Positions 18,332-27,827 of a DNA stretch of 59,362 bases are shown in pieces. This stretch comes from Azospirillum brasilense (GTDB lineage Bacteria > Pseudomonadota > Alphaproteobacteria > Azospirillales > Azospirillaceae). Under the pieces are notes generated by a model, which worked only from the letters and a program-made list of their open reading frames with translations, was not told where the DNA came from and did not search any database. The number at the start of each line of letters is the position of its first letter. Position 1 is the stretch's first letter. The DNA lies in NCBI RefSeq assembly GCF_003349955.1, contig NZ_QLKQ01000048.1:1-59362 (forward strand). Direction: 5' to 3'. The translations under genes were made by a program, and so were the position numbers.

Positions 18332-18540
18332 GGTCTGAAGTGCTCCCACGGGCTGCCCGGTGGCAGCGCCGATGCTGAACGGTAACGCGCCGCCGACCGC
18401 GCAAGGGGCGACGCAGGGAAACGGCGCAAGGCCGGCGGACACGGTCCCGCCGGATAGGCCGGAATGACCGACCGGTCAAGTCTGATTATCGGCCGCGACG
18501 AAACAACACCGCCAAAAGGATGACGACGTCGGAAACGTTG

Positions 18541-18566
18541 CTCCCCCGCCCCGGAGGGCGAGGGAG
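18541..18566 (-). terminator. GC-rich hairpin between lpdA and lipA
   Basis: CTCCCCCGCCC (18541-18551) pairs with GGGCGAGGGAG (18556-18566) with one mismatch and a four-base loop. It follows the lpdA stop by about 30 bases without a U-run, so it may end or attenuate the PDH message before lipA. Confidence 0.4.
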
Positions 18567-18593
18567 GAAACGACCGCCAGTCAGACTCGCCAC

Positions 18594-19991
18594 TTAGAAG
18601 TGGATGGCCCGGCCATAGGCATCAAGCACCGACTCGTGCATCATTTCCGACAGGGTCGGATGCGGGAACACCGTCTGCATCAGCTCCTGCTCGGTGGTCT
18701 CCATGGTCTTGGCGACCGTGTAGCCCTGGATCAGCTCCGTCACCTCGGCGCCGACCATGTGGGCACCCAGCAGCTCGCCGGTCTTGGCGTCGAACACGGT
18801 CTTCACCATGCCGTCCGCCTCGCCCAGAGCGATGGCCTTGCCGTTGCCGATGAAGGGGAAGCGGCCGACGCGGACCTCGTAGCCCGCCTCCTTCGCCTTC
18901 TTCTCGGTCAGACCGACCGACGCGATCTGCGGGTGCGAGTAGGTGCAGCCCGGAATGTTGCGGACGTCCAGCGCGTGCGGGTGCTTGCCGGCGATGTGCT
19001 CGACGGCGATGACGCCCTCGTGGCTGGCCTTGTGGGCAAGCCAGGGAGCCCCCGTCACGTCGCCGATGGCGTAGACGCCCGGCTCGTCGGTCTGGCAGTT
19101 GGCGTTGGTCTTGATGTGGCCGCGGTCGGTCTGGACCTTGGTGTTCTCCAGGCCCAGATTCTCCGTATTCGGCGAAATGCCGACGGCGAGGATCACGCGG
19201 TCGACGGTGATGTCCTCGGTCTTGCCGTTGGCCTCCACCGCCACCGTCACGCTGTCGGCCCCCTTGCGCAGGTTGCCGGCCTTGCCGTTGGTGATGATGC
19301 GCATGCCCTGCTTTTCGAACTGCTTGCGGGCGAAGGCCGAGATTTCCTCGTCCTCGACCGGCAGGATGCGGTCCATCACCTCGACCACCGTCACCTTGGC
19401 GCCCAGCTCGTTGTAGAAGCTGGCGAACTCGATGCCGATGGCGCCGGAGCCGATGACCAGCAGCGACTTCGGCGTCGTGTTCGGGGTCATCGCCTTGCGG
19501 TAGGTCCAGACGAGGTTGCCGTCGTCCTCCAGACCCGGCAGGGTGCGGGCGCGGGCGCCCGTGGCGATGATGATGTTCTTCGCCCCGAAGGTGCCGACCG
19601 CCGCGCCGCCCTTGGTCACGGCCACCTGCCCCTTGCCGAGCAGCTTGGCCTCGCCCTCGATGACGGCGACCTTGTTCTTCTTCAGCAGGTGCTTGACGCC
19701 GCCGTTGAGCTGCCCCGCCACCTTGCGGGACCGCTGAACGACCTTGTCCAGGTCGAAGGACGGGTTCTGGATGACCAGCCCGTACTCCGAGGCGTGCTTG
19801 GCGTTGCGCAGCACCTCGGCGGAGCGCAGGAGCGCCTTGGTCGGGATGCAGCCCCAGTTGAGGCAGATGCCGCCGAGGTTCTCACGCTCCACCACCGCGG
19901 TGCTGAGGCCGAGCTGGGCGGCGCGGATCGCCGCCACGTAGCCGCCCGGACCGCCGCCGATGACGATGAGGTCGTAGTTCATGTCAGCCAT
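18594..19991 (-). CDS. lpdA: Dihydrolipoyl dehydrogenase (E3)
   Basis: Flavoprotein disulfide reductase reoxidising the lipoyl groups of 2-oxoacid dehydrogenases; 465 aa. The FAD motif GGGPGGYVAAIRAAQLG is at residues 12-28, the redox disulfide is in GGICLNWGCIPTKALL, the NAD site is VIGSGAIGIEFA, and the C-terminal catalytic His-Glu pair is in FPHPTLSEMMHES. Start: the ATG at 19991 follows GGGGG by about nine bases; an ATG three codons later is the alternative. It is the last gene of the pdhA-pdhB-pdhC-lpd run, 13 bases after pdhC. Confidence 0.96.
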   Translation of the reverse strand: MADMNYDLIVIGGGPGGYVAAIRAAQLGLSTAVVERENLGGICLNWGCIPTKALLRSAEVLRNAKHASEYGLVIQNPSFDLDKVVQRSRKVAGQLNGGVKHLLKKNKVAVIEGEAKLLGKGQVAVTKGGAAVGTFGAKNIIIATGARARTLPGLEDDGNLVWTYRKAMTPNTTPKSLLVIGSGAIGIEFASFYNELGAKVTVVEVMDRILPVEDEEISAFARKQFEKQGMRIITNGKAGNLRKGADSVTVAVEANGKTEDITVDRVILAVGISPNTENLGLENTKVQTDRGHIKTNANCQTDEPGVYAIGDVTGAPWLAHKASHEGVIAVEHIAGKHPHALDVRNIPGCTYSHPQIASVGLTEKKAKEAGYEVRVGRFPFIGNGKAIALGEADGMVKTVFDAKTGELLGAHMVGAEVTELIQGYTVAKTMETTEQELMQTVFPHPTLSEMMHESVLDAYGRAIHF

Positions 19992-20004
19992 GGTCAGCGC
20001 CCCC

Positions 20005-21336
20005 TTACAGCAGCATGCTCAGCGGGTCCTCGATCAGCTTCTTGAAAGCCGCGAGGAATTCCGCACCCTGCGCGCCGTCGGCGACGCGGTGGTCCACGGT
20101 GACCGAGACGGTCATCACGGTGGCGATGGCGAGCGCGCCGTTCTTCACGACCGGACGTTGCTCACCGGCGCCGACCGCCATGATGCAGGCCTGCGGCGGG
20201 TTGATGATCGCCGCGAACTCCCGGATGCCGTACATGCCGAGGTTGGAGATCGAGAAGGTGCCGCCCTGGTACTCCTCCGGCTTCAGCTTGCCGTCGCGGG
20301 CGCGCTCCGCCAGACCCTTCATCTCGTTGGAGATTTCGGCCAGCCCCTTGGTCTCCGCCTTCTTGACGATGGGCGTGATCAGGCCGGTCGGGGTGGCCAC
20401 GGCGACCGAGATGTCGACGTGATCGTAACGGAGGATGGCTTCCTCCGACCAGGCAGCGTTGATGTTCGGGAACTTCTTCAGCGTCAGCGCGGCGGCGCGG
20501 ATGATGAAGTCGTTGACCGACAGCTTGTAGTCCTTGGAGCGGGCGTTCAGGTCGGAGCGGACCTTCAGCAGCGCGTCCAGCTCGCAGTCGATGGCCAGGA
20601 AGTAATCCGGCACCGTCTGCTGCACCTCGGTCAGACGACGCGAGATCGTCTTGCGCATGGAGCTGTTCGGCTGCGCCTTGTAGCGCATGCCCAGCTTGTC
20701 CGACAGGTCCTTGGCGTCGATGCCCGCGGCCTTCGGGGCCGCCCCGGCGGCCGGCGCAGCCGCCGGGGCGGCGGCGGGAGCCGGAGCGGCGGCCTGCGGA
20801 GCGGCGGCCTTGGCGGTGCCGCCAGCCTTCGCGGCCTCGATGTCGGCCTTGACGATGCGGCCGTTCGGGCCGGTGCCCTTGACGGCTTTCAGGTCGAGAC
20901 CGGCCTGCTCGGCCAGACGGCGGGCCAGCGGGCTGGCGAACACGCGGCCACCGCCCTGGGCGGCGGGCGCCGGAGCGGCCGCGGCCTGCGGAGCCGGAGC
21001 AGCGGCCGGAGCCGGAGCGGAGGCCGCCTGGGCCTGGGCCGGGGCCGGGGCCGGGGCGGGAGCGGCGGCCTTGGCGAGCGCGCTGTCGTCCTCGCCCTCT
21101 TCCAGCAGCACGGCGATCGGGGTGTTCACCGCGACGCCCTGGGTGCCGGCCTGCACGAGGATCTTGCCGAGACGGCCTTCGTCGGCCGCCTCGACTTCCA
21201 TGGTGGCCTTGTCGGTTTCGATCTCGGCGATCACGTCGCCGGACTTCACCGCGTCGCCTTCCTTCTTCAGCCACTTGGCGAGGTTGCCCTCGGTCATGGT
21301 CGGAGAGAGGGCGGGCATGAGAATCTGGATGGTCAT
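20005..21336 (-). CDS. pdhC: Dihydrolipoamide acetyltransferase (PDH E2)
   Basis: Core of the pyruvate dehydrogenase complex, 443 aa. One lipoyl domain (1-78, lysine in ETDKATME), an Ala/Pro-rich flexible linker (about 85-130), the peripheral-subunit binding domain (FASPLARRLAEQAGLDL), a second Ala/Pro linker, and the catalytic domain ending with the active-site DHRVADG. The single lipoyl domain is offset by another on E1 beta. It lies 13 bases after pdhB and 13 before lpdA. Confidence 0.95.
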   Translation of the reverse strand: MTIQILMPALSPTMTEGNLAKWLKKEGDAVKSGDVIAEIETDKATMEVEAADEGRLGKILVQAGTQGVAVNTPIAVLLEEGEDDSALAKAAAPAPAPAPAQAQAASAPAPAAAPAPQAAAAPAPAAQGGGRVFASPLARRLAEQAGLDLKAVKGTGPNGRIVKADIEAAKAGGTAKAAAPQAAAPAPAAAPAAAPAAGAAPKAAGIDAKDLSDKLGMRYKAQPNSSMRKTISRRLTEVQQTVPDYFLAIDCELDALLKVRSDLNARSKDYKLSVNDFIIRAAALTLKKFPNINAAWSEEAILRYDHVDISVAVATPTGLITPIVKKAETKGLAEISNEMKGLAERARDGKLKPEEYQGGTFSISNLGMYGIREFAAIINPPQACIMAVGAGEQRPVVKNGALAIATVMTVSVTVDHRVADGAQGAEFLAAFKKLIEDPLSMLL

Positions 21337-21349
21337 TCGCTCGCCCTCC

Positions 21350-22747
21350 TTACTTGCGGTAGCAGGCCTTCTTCGCCGCTTCCGCGATGCGGTCGGGCGA
21401 AGGAAGGACGAGCTTTTCCAGGTTCGCCGCGTACGGCATCGGCACGTCGAGGCCGGTCACGCGGATCACCGGGGCGTCCAGATAATCGAACGCCTGCTCC
21501 ATCATCAGGGCCGACAGCTCGGCGCCGATGCCGCAGGTTGGCCAGGCCTCCTCGACGGTGACGAGGCGGTTGGTCTTCTTGACGGAGTTGACGATCGTCT
21601 CGGTGTCGAGCGGACGGATCGTGCGCAGGTCGATGACCTCGGCGCTGATCCCGTCCTTCTCCAGCAGATCGGCGGCGGCAAGCGCGTAGCTGACCATCAG
21701 CGAGTGGGCGGTGATCGTCACGTCCGTGCCGGCGCGGCGGATCTTGGCGCGGCCGATCGGAACGATGAAGTCCTCGCTCTCCGGCACCTCGAAGGACTGG
21801 CCGTAGAGGATCTCGTTCTCGAGGAAGATGACCGGGTTCGGATCGCGGATCGCCGACTTCATCAGGCCCTTGAAGTCCGACGCGCTGTAGGGCGCGACGA
21901 CCTTCAGGCCGGGCACGCTGGCGTACCAGGGGGTGAAGTCCTGGCTGTGCTGCGCGGCGACGCGGGCGGCCGCGCCGTTCGGGCCGCGGAACACGATCGG
22001 GCAGCCCATCTGGCCGCCGGACATGTACAGCGTCTTGGCGGCGGAGTTCACGATGTGGTCGATCGCCTGCATCGCGAAGTTGAAGGTCATGAACTCGACG
22101 ATCGGGCGCAGGCCGCGGAAGGCCGCACCAACGCCCAGGCCGGCGAAGCCGATCTCGGTGATCGGCGTGTCGATGACGCGGTCGGCGCCGAACTCCTGGA
22201 GCAGGCCCTGCGACACCTTGTAGGCGCCCTGATACTGCGCGACCTCCTCACCCATCAGGAAGACGGTCGGGTCGCGGCGCATCTCTTCGGCCATGGCGTC
22301 GCGCAGCGCTTCGCGGACGGTCTTCTTCACCGTCTTGTCGAAGAACTTGTCCTCGTCCGAGGCCGGCGGCGCGGCGGCCGGGCCGCTGGCCGGACCGACC
22401 GGCAGGGTGGCCGGGGCGTGGGCGCCCGTGTCCTTCACCACCGGCTCGGCGGCGACCTTCGGGGCCGGCGTCGGGGAGCCGGACACGGCGTCGGTCACGC
22501 TCTCGCCCTCGCCGAGGATCACGGCGATGGGGGTGTTCACGGCGACGTTCTCGGTGCCCTCGGCGACCAGGATCTTGCCGATGCGGCCTTCGTCGACCGC
22601 CTCGACCTCCATGGTCGCCTTGTCGGTCTCGATCTCGGCGAGCACGTCGCCGGACTTGACCTCGTCACCTTCTTTTTTGACCCATTTCGCCAGCTTGCCC
22701 TCGGTCATGGTGGGCGACAGCGCCGGCATCAGCACTTCGATCGGCAT
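21350..22747 (-). CDS. pdhB: Pyruvate dehydrogenase E1 beta with N-terminal lipoyl domain
   Basis: Beta subunit of heterotetrameric E1, 465 aa. Residues 1-78 form a full lipoyl domain (EIETDKATMEVEA), followed by an Ala/Pro linker (90-130), then the transketolase-like domain (about 140-465) with GLGVGAAFRGLRPIVE and the C-terminal domain (LRTIRPLDTETI). The lipoyl domain on E1 beta is a known alphaproteobacterial feature (Sinorhizobium, Zymomonas). It closely resembles the lipoyl domain of the downstream pdhC, suggesting duplication. Confidence 0.95.
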   Translation of the reverse strand: MPIEVLMPALSPTMTEGKLAKWVKKEGDEVKSGDVLAEIETDKATMEVEAVDEGRIGKILVAEGTENVAVNTPIAVILGEGESVTDAVSGSPTPAPKVAAEPVVKDTGAHAPATLPVGPASGPAAAPPASDEDKFFDKTVKKTVREALRDAMAEEMRRDPTVFLMGEEVAQYQGAYKVSQGLLQEFGADRVIDTPITEIGFAGLGVGAAFRGLRPIVEFMTFNFAMQAIDHIVNSAAKTLYMSGGQMGCPIVFRGPNGAAARVAAQHSQDFTPWYASVPGLKVVAPYSASDFKGLMKSAIRDPNPVIFLENEILYGQSFEVPESEDFIVPIGRAKIRRAGTDVTITAHSLMVSYALAAADLLEKDGISAEVIDLRTIRPLDTETIVNSVKKTNRLVTVEEAWPTCGIGAELSALMMEQAFDYLDAPVIRVTGLDVPMPYAANLEKLVLPSPDRIAEAAKKACYRK

Positions 22748-22825
22748 TCCTCAACCTCCGGCGGCGCGGGTTCACCGGGAGGCGATGCCTCCGGCCCTCG
22801 GCGCCGCTCCTGCTTATCGTTGTCG

Positions 22826-23842
22826 TCAGGCTTCGACCAGGACGTCCGTCCACAGCTCCGCCGGATCGGGCTCGGGGCTCTGCTGCGCGAATTCGGCAGC
22901 CTCGGTCACCACGGCCTTGACCTCGCGGTCGATTTCCTTGAGCTGGTCCTCGGTCACGTAAGCGCCTTCCAGCAGGACGCGCTTCAGGTTGTCGATCGGA
23001 TCGGACTCGCTCCGCATCTTCTCGACCTCCTCCTTGGTCCGGTACTTGGCCGGGTCGGACATCGAGTGGCCGCGGTAGCGGTAGGTCTTCATCTCGAGGA
23101 TGACCGGGCCGTTGCCGGCGCGGATGTACTCCACCCACTTGTCGGCGGCCTCGCGGACCTCGAGGACGTCCATGCCGTTGACCTGATGGCCGGGAATGCC
23201 GTAGGCCGCGCCGCGCTGGTGCAGCTCGCCCGCCGAGGCGCGCTCCTGCGAGGTGCCCATGGCGTACTTGTTGTTCTCGATCACGTAGAGCACCGGCAGC
23301 TTCCACAGAGCCGCCATGTTGAAGCTCTCGTAAACCTGGCCCTGGTTGATGGCGCCGTCGCCGCAATAGACCGCGGACAGGCCGTCATCCTTGTTGTACT
23401 TGTGCGAGAAGGCGAGGCCGGTGCCCAGCGGGACCTGCGCGCCGACGATGCCGTGGCCGCCGTAGAAGTTCTTCTCGCGGCTGAACATGTGCATCGAGCC
23501 GCCCTTGCCCTTGGAGTAGCCTCCACGGCGGCCGGTCAGCTCGGCCATCACGCCCTTGGGGTCCATGCCGCAGGCCAGCATGTGGCCATGGTCACGGTAG
23601 CTGGTGATGACGTCGTCGTTGTCCTTCAGCGCGGCCTGGATGCCGACCACAACGGCTTCCTGGCCGATGTAGAGGTGGCAGAAACCGCCGATGAGGCCCA
23701 TGCCGTAGAGCTGGCCCGCCTTCTCCTCGAAGCGGCGGATCAGAAGCATCTCGCGATAGTACTTGATCAGGTCCTCGGTCGAAGCGGCCTGCTTCGAAGC
23801 GGAGTCAGTCTGCGCCTTCGGACGGCGTCGTGACGCGGCCAT
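22826..23842 (-). CDS. pdhA: Pyruvate dehydrogenase E1 alpha
   Basis: Thiamine diphosphate-binding alpha subunit of E1, 338 aa from the ATG at 23842, preceded by GGGGAGGAAAC. The TPP/Mg motif GDGAINQGQVYESFNMAALW is intact, as is the phosphorylation-loop-like YRYRGHSMSDPAKYR. A longer reading adds a region with no family character. First gene of the pdhA-pdhB-pdhC-lpd operon; 78 bases separate it from pdhB. Confidence 0.95.
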   Translation of the reverse strand: MAASRRRPKAQTDSASKQAASTEDLIKYYREMLLIRRFEEKAGQLYGMGLIGGFCHLYIGQEAVVVGIQAALKDNDDVITSYRDHGHMLACGMDPKGVMAELTGRRGGYSKGKGGSMHMFSREKNFYGGHGIVGAQVPLGTGLAFSHKYNKDDGLSAVYCGDGAINQGQVYESFNMAALWKLPVLYVIENNKYAMGTSQERASAGELHQRGAAYGIPGHQVNGMDVLEVREAADKWVEYIRAGNGPVILEMKTYRYRGHSMSDPAKYRTKEEVEKMRSESDPIDNLKRVLLEGAYVTEDQLKEIDREVKAVVTEAAEFAQQSPEPDPAELWTDVLVEA

Positions 23843-24054
23843 GTTTCCTCCCCAGGGTTTATGCAGCGACGGCAAGCGAACAGCCAGGGCTGCAGCACGT
23901 TGCGAGGGTACATCCCACTTATGAGGGTGCATCCCCCTCGCACCGGAAGCGGATGCGGGGCGCACAGTACACGACAAGCGCACGAGACGCAAATATCTGT
24001 TTTTAAACGCGAAATTCGGCGTTAACCGGCTTTCGGTTAATTCACTGATATGAC

Positions 24055-24426
24055 CTACTTCTCAGCGCTAGCATCACCTTCGGCCTGGGCCGGGGGGAGT
24101 GCGATTATGACGTCGCGGGCCCCTGAAAGGTTCAACATCGTGCGCGCACGCTCGTCCAGCATGTCGCGGTCCAGGTGGTCGCTGCGCATCAGTTGCGCGC
24201 GGCGGTCCATCCGCTCGCGCTCGGCCTTCACCTGATCCAGGACGGATTCCGCCGTGGCGATCTCCGCCTTCAGGTGGTTCATGGCGAGCAGCCCGCGGTC
24301 CCCCTGGACGGCGTAATAGACGAAGTAGGCGACGACGCAGGAGCCGATGGCCGGCCCGATGGCCTGGCGAAGGGCGCTTTTGGCGGCGCGTTTCAGCGAG
24401 TCGGTGAGGTTCTGGAGCATGGTCAT
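24055..24426 (-). CDS. FtsB/DivIC-like septum formation initiator
   Basis: A 123-aa bitopic protein: a short basic cytoplasmic start, one membrane segment (AIGPAIGSCVVAYFVYYAV, about 22-40), the GDRGLL motif and a coiled coil (MNHLKAEIATAESVLDQVKAERERMDRR, split here for length). This is the FtsB/DivIC plan; FtsB links FtsL and FtsQ in the divisome. In alphaproteobacteria this gene regularly precedes pdhA, as here (212 bases upstream, same strand). The start could also be two codons later. Confidence 0.85.
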   Translation of the reverse strand: MTMLQNLTDSLKRAAKSALRQAIGPAIGSCVVAYFVYYAVQGDRGLLAMNHLKAEIATAESVLDQVKAERERMDRRAQLMRSDHLDRDMLDERARTMLNLSGARDVIIALPPAQAEGDASAEK

Positions 24427-24590
24427 GGCGGTATGATGGAATCATACGCGATTCCTTCGGTCAAACGGAAAAGAAGCAATCCGAAAGAATTCACCGCGCC
24501 ATGCTCTTGGCAGCGCCGAGTAATAGGCGGTTTACACCCCCAAAGGAGAGGGACACAGTGCGCAACCTTCGAAAGAAGGCGGGCTGCGCT

Positions 24591-25007
24591 TCACTCCGGC
24601 GGGACCTCGCGCGGGCGGCGGTCCTCACCGATGGCGACGTAGGTGAAGACGCCCTCGGTCACCTTGATCGCCTCCCCCGCGCTGCGCTGGCGGCGCACCC
24701 AGGTCTCGACCCGCACGCGGATGGAGGTTCGGCCGACCTTGGTGACGTGCGCGAAGCAGCTCACCTCGTCGCCGACATAGACCGGCTTGTGGAAGGTCAT
24801 CGCCTCGATCCCCACCGTCGCCACGCGCCCGCCCGCCCGGCGCAGGGCGGCGACCCCGCCGGCCAGATCCATCTGGGACAGCAGCCAGCCGCCGAAGATG
24901 TCGCCGTTGGGGTTGGTGTCCGCCGGCATGGCGATGGTGCGCAGCGCCGGGCCGCCTTCCATATCGGGCTGGGCTAGGTTCTGATCGGTGGATGTGCCGT
25001 CGCTCAT
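24591..25007 (-). CDS. Acyl-CoA thioesterase, YciA-like hotdog
   Basis: A 138-aa single hotdog domain. The conserved core MPADTNPNGDIFGGWLLSQMD carries the catalytic aspartate region of the acyl-CoA hydrolase (YciA/BACH) family, and VYVGDEVSCFAHVTKVGRTS matches the second half. The likely role is hydrolysing short- to medium-chain acyl-CoA. The ATG at 25007 follows GGCGGAAGCACG. It is divergent from parE, sharing a 122-base promoter region. Confidence 0.85.
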   Translation of the reverse strand: MSDGTSTDQNLAQPDMEGGPALRTIAMPADTNPNGDIFGGWLLSQMDLAGGVAALRRAGGRVATVGIEAMTFHKPVYVGDEVSCFAHVTKVGRTSIRVRVETWVRRQRSAGEAIKVTEGVFTYVAIGEDRRPREVPPE

Positions 25008-25129
25008 CGTGCTTCCGCCCTCGTCCGTTCTGGGGTCGAAAAAGCGCATCACAAAATATGGTGCGGGGAGTATATAGGAGCCACCGCATGCGCTTGCGCA
25101 GCCCTGACGAAATTCCTATAACTGGGGCC

Positions 25130-27118
25130 ATGAGCGATCTTTTCGAGAACACGGCGCGCAAGGCCGAGAGCTATTCCGCCCAGGATATCGAGGTTCTGGA
25201 AGGGCTTGAGCCCGTCCGCCGGCGCCCCGGCATGTACATCGGCGGCACCGACGACCGGGCGCTGCACCATCTGGTGGCCGAGGTTCTGGACAACGCCATG
25301 GACGAGGCGGTGGCCGGCCACGCCAGCCGCATCGACCTGGAGCTGACCGCCGACGGCACGGTGGTGGTGCGCGACAACGGGCGCGGCATCCCGATCGACG
25401 ACCACCCCAAGTACCCGGGCAAGTCGGCGCTGGAGGTCATCCTCACCACCCTGCATTCGGGCGGAAAGTTCTCCAACAAGGTCTACCAGACCTCCGGCGG
25501 CCTGCACGGCGTCGGCCTGTCGGTGGTGAACGCCCTGTCCGACCGGCTGATCGTCGAGGTGGCGCGCGACCGCCAGCTCTACGTGCAGCACTACAGCCGC
25601 GGCCTGCCCCAGGGACCGCTGACCCGCCAGGGCGCGGCCAATCGCCGCGGCACGACCATCCGTTTCCACGCCGACCCCGAAATCTTCGGCGAGGCCGCCC
25701 ATTTCGAGCCGCACCGGCTGTACCGGCTGGCGCGCTCCAAGGCCTACCTGTACCGGGGCGTCGAGATCCGCTGGAGCTGCGACCCGGCGCTGCTGTCGCC
25801 CGACAGCACCACCCCGGCGCAGGAGACGCTGCATTTCCCCGGCGGTCTGCTCGACTATCTGAACGCCGCCTTGAAGGAACGCCGGACGCTGACCCGCCTG
25901 CCCTTTTCGGGCGCGCTGGACTTTCCGAACCAGCAGGGCCGCGTGGAGTGGGCCATCGCCTGGCCGGAGGATGACGAGGGCTTCTCGCACACCTACTGCA
26001 ACACGGTGCCCACCCCGCAGGGCGGCACCCACGAGGCCGGCCTGCGCGCCGCGCTGACCCGCGGCCTGAAGGGCTACGGCGAGCTGACCAGCAACAAGCG
26101 CGCCGCCCAGGTCACCGCGGACGACGTGGTGGGCGACGCCTGCATCCTGCTGTCGGTCTTCATCCGCGAGCCGCATTTCCAGGGCCAGACCAAGGAGAAG
26201 CTGGTGACGGCGGAAGCCCACCGGCTGGTCGAGGCGGCGATCAAGGATCACTTCGACCACTGGCTGTCCGGCGACCCGTCCTCCTCCAAGGCCCTCCTGG
26301 AACGGCTGATCGAGAAGGCGGAGGAGCGCGCCAAGCGCAAGCAGTCCAAGGAGTTGGGACGGAAGTCCGCGACCCGCCGCCTGCGCCTGCCCGGCAAGCT
26401 GGCCGATTGTTCGCGCAACTCGCCGGAGGGAACGGAGATCTTCCTGGTCGAGGGCGATTCGGCGGGCGGCTCGGCCAAGCAGGCGCGCAACCGCGAGACC
26501 CAGGCCATCCTGCCGCTGCGCGGCAAGATCCTGAACGTCGCCTCGGCCTCCTCCGACAAGATGAAGGCGAACCAGGAGCTGAACGACCTCACCCAGGCGC
26601 TCGGCTGCGGGGTGGGCAAGGACTTCTCAAGCGACAAGCTGCGCTACGAGCGGGTCATCATCATGACCGACGCCGACGTGGACGGCGCGCACATCGCCTC
26701 GCTGCTGATGACCTTCTTCTACCGGGAGATGGGCGGGCTGATCCAGAACGGGCACCTGTATCTGGCCCTGCCGCCGCTCTACCGCATCAGCCACGGCGCC
26801 AAGTCGGTCTACGCCCGCGACGACGCGCACAAGGACCAGCTCATGAACAAGACCTTCAAGGGCAAGAAGGTGGAGATCAGCCGGTTCAAGGGCCTGGGCG
26901 AGATGATGCCGGCCCAGCTCCGCGAGACGACCATGGACCCGGCCAAGCGCACGCTGCTGCGCGTCGTCGTGCCCAACAGCGCCGACCCCGAGCAGGCGGA
27001 GGACGTCAAGGCCACGAAGACCCGCGTCGAGGAGCTGATGGGCCGCCGCCCGGAACTGCGCTTCCAGTTCATCCAGGAAAACGCGAAGTTCGTCCGGGTC
27101 GACGACATCGACGTGTGA
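25130..27118 (+). CDS. parE: DNA topoisomerase IV subunit B
   Basis: ATPase subunit of topoisomerase IV, which decatenates daughter chromosomes; 662 aa, the usual ParE length and shorter than GyrB of this group. GHKL ATPase motifs (VLDNAMDEA, DNGRGIP, GGLHGVGLSVVNAL), a transducer domain, and the TOPRIM segment EGDSAGGSAKQAR with DADVDGAHI and the C-terminal RFKGLGEMMP. The ATG at 25130 gives MSDLFENTARKAE; upstream in-frame codons overlap the divergent promoter region and are rejected. Confidence 0.95.
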   Translation: MSDLFENTARKAESYSAQDIEVLEGLEPVRRRPGMYIGGTDDRALHHLVAEVLDNAMDEAVAGHASRIDLELTADGTVVVRDNGRGIPIDDHPKYPGKSALEVILTTLHSGGKFSNKVYQTSGGLHGVGLSVVNALSDRLIVEVARDRQLYVQHYSRGLPQGPLTRQGAANRRGTTIRFHADPEIFGEAAHFEPHRLYRLARSKAYLYRGVEIRWSCDPALLSPDSTTPAQETLHFPGGLLDYLNAALKERRTLTRLPFSGALDFPNQQGRVEWAIAWPEDDEGFSHTYCNTVPTPQGGTHEAGLRAALTRGLKGYGELTSNKRAAQVTADDVVGDACILLSVFIREPHFQGQTKEKLVTAEAHRLVEAAIKDHFDHWLSGDPSSSKALLERLIEKAEERAKRKQSKELGRKSATRRLRLPGKLADCSRNSPEGTEIFLVEGDSAGGSAKQARNRETQAILPLRGKILNVASASSDKMKANQELNDLTQALGCGVGKDFSSDKLRYERVIIMTDADVDGAHIASLLMTFFYREMGGLIQNGHLYLALPPLYRISHGAKSVYARDDAHKDQLMNKTFKGKKVEISRFKGLGEMMPAQLRETTMDPAKRTLLRVVVPNSADPEQAEDVKATKTRVEELMGRRPELRFQFIQENAKFVRVDDIDV

Positions 27119-27254
27119 CGCCGAACGCCGCCGGGATGCGCGGTCGGCGGACCGGCGGCTCTTCCGGAGGCTCTTGCGGAGACTTGGGCTTGCCGGTGCC
27201 GGAACGGCGCCCCATGCTTGTTTGCCCCTGTCCACTCAGCAGCCCAGGCGAGCC

Positions 27255-27812
27255 ATGACCTTCCTGCCCCGTGCCAGCGTTCTCGCCCTCTGCGCGATGG
27301 CGGCGGCCTGCACCAACGAACGCGTGGTGGCCGACCTGCCCGTCCCCGCCTACACGCTGAGCGAGGTGTCCTACGCGGCCTCCGACCGCGACCTGCGCGT
27401 GGTGATCCTCGGCAACCCCTTCGGCATGGACCCACAGACCTTCGGTCCGCTGGTGACCGCCAACATGCAGAACCGCATTTCCGGCGTGCGCACCAACTTC
27501 ACCACCACGCCGAACCAGACGGCGCGGCCGGATTACCGGGTCGTCCTGGCCTTCAATCCCGCCGAGACCACCCTGAACTCGTACCTGTGCAGCGGCCAGC
27601 CCCTGCGCACCAGCCCGCCCGGCGGCCCCATCGTCGTCCAGGGGGCCTTCTGCCGGGGCGGCGGAACGCTGTCCTCGGCGACCGGCTGGCTCGACCGTCC
27701 GCAGGGACCGAACGACCCCGATTTCCGGTCGCTCATCAGCGACATGACCTTCGCCCTTTTTCCGGCCCGCCGCGCCGACCTGGACGGCTGCGGCGGGGGT
27801 CCTGACTGCTGA
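27255..27812 (+). CDS. Hypothetical lipoprotein, 185 aa
   Basis: MTFLPRASVLALCAMAAACTN is a lipoprotein-type leader with the lipobox ending at Cys19. The mature part contains a Val/Ile-rich stretch (LRVVILGNPFGMD) and several cysteines (YLCSGQ, AFCRGGG, and CGGGPDC at the very end), so disulfides are possible. I do not recognise the family beyond a probable conserved alphaproteobacterial lipoprotein. It starts 136 bases after parE and converges with the hydrolase gene 15 bases beyond its stop. Confidence 0.7.
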   Translation: MTFLPRASVLALCAMAAACTNERVVADLPVPAYTLSEVSYAASDRDLRVVILGNPFGMDPQTFGPLVTANMQNRISGVRTNFTTTPNQTARPDYRVVLAFNPAETTLNSYLCSGQPLRTSPPGGPIVVQGAFCRGGGTLSSATGWLDRPQGPNDPDFRSLISDMTFALFPARRADLDGCGGGPDC

Positions 27813-27827
27813 TCCGCAAGCCCGCGT

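Noticed and set aside
20687..23833. A 1048-codon plus-strand open frame antisense to the PDH genes
   Set aside because: It mirrors pdhA, pdhB and pdhC exactly and has low-complexity composition. The minus-strand genes carry all expected motifs.
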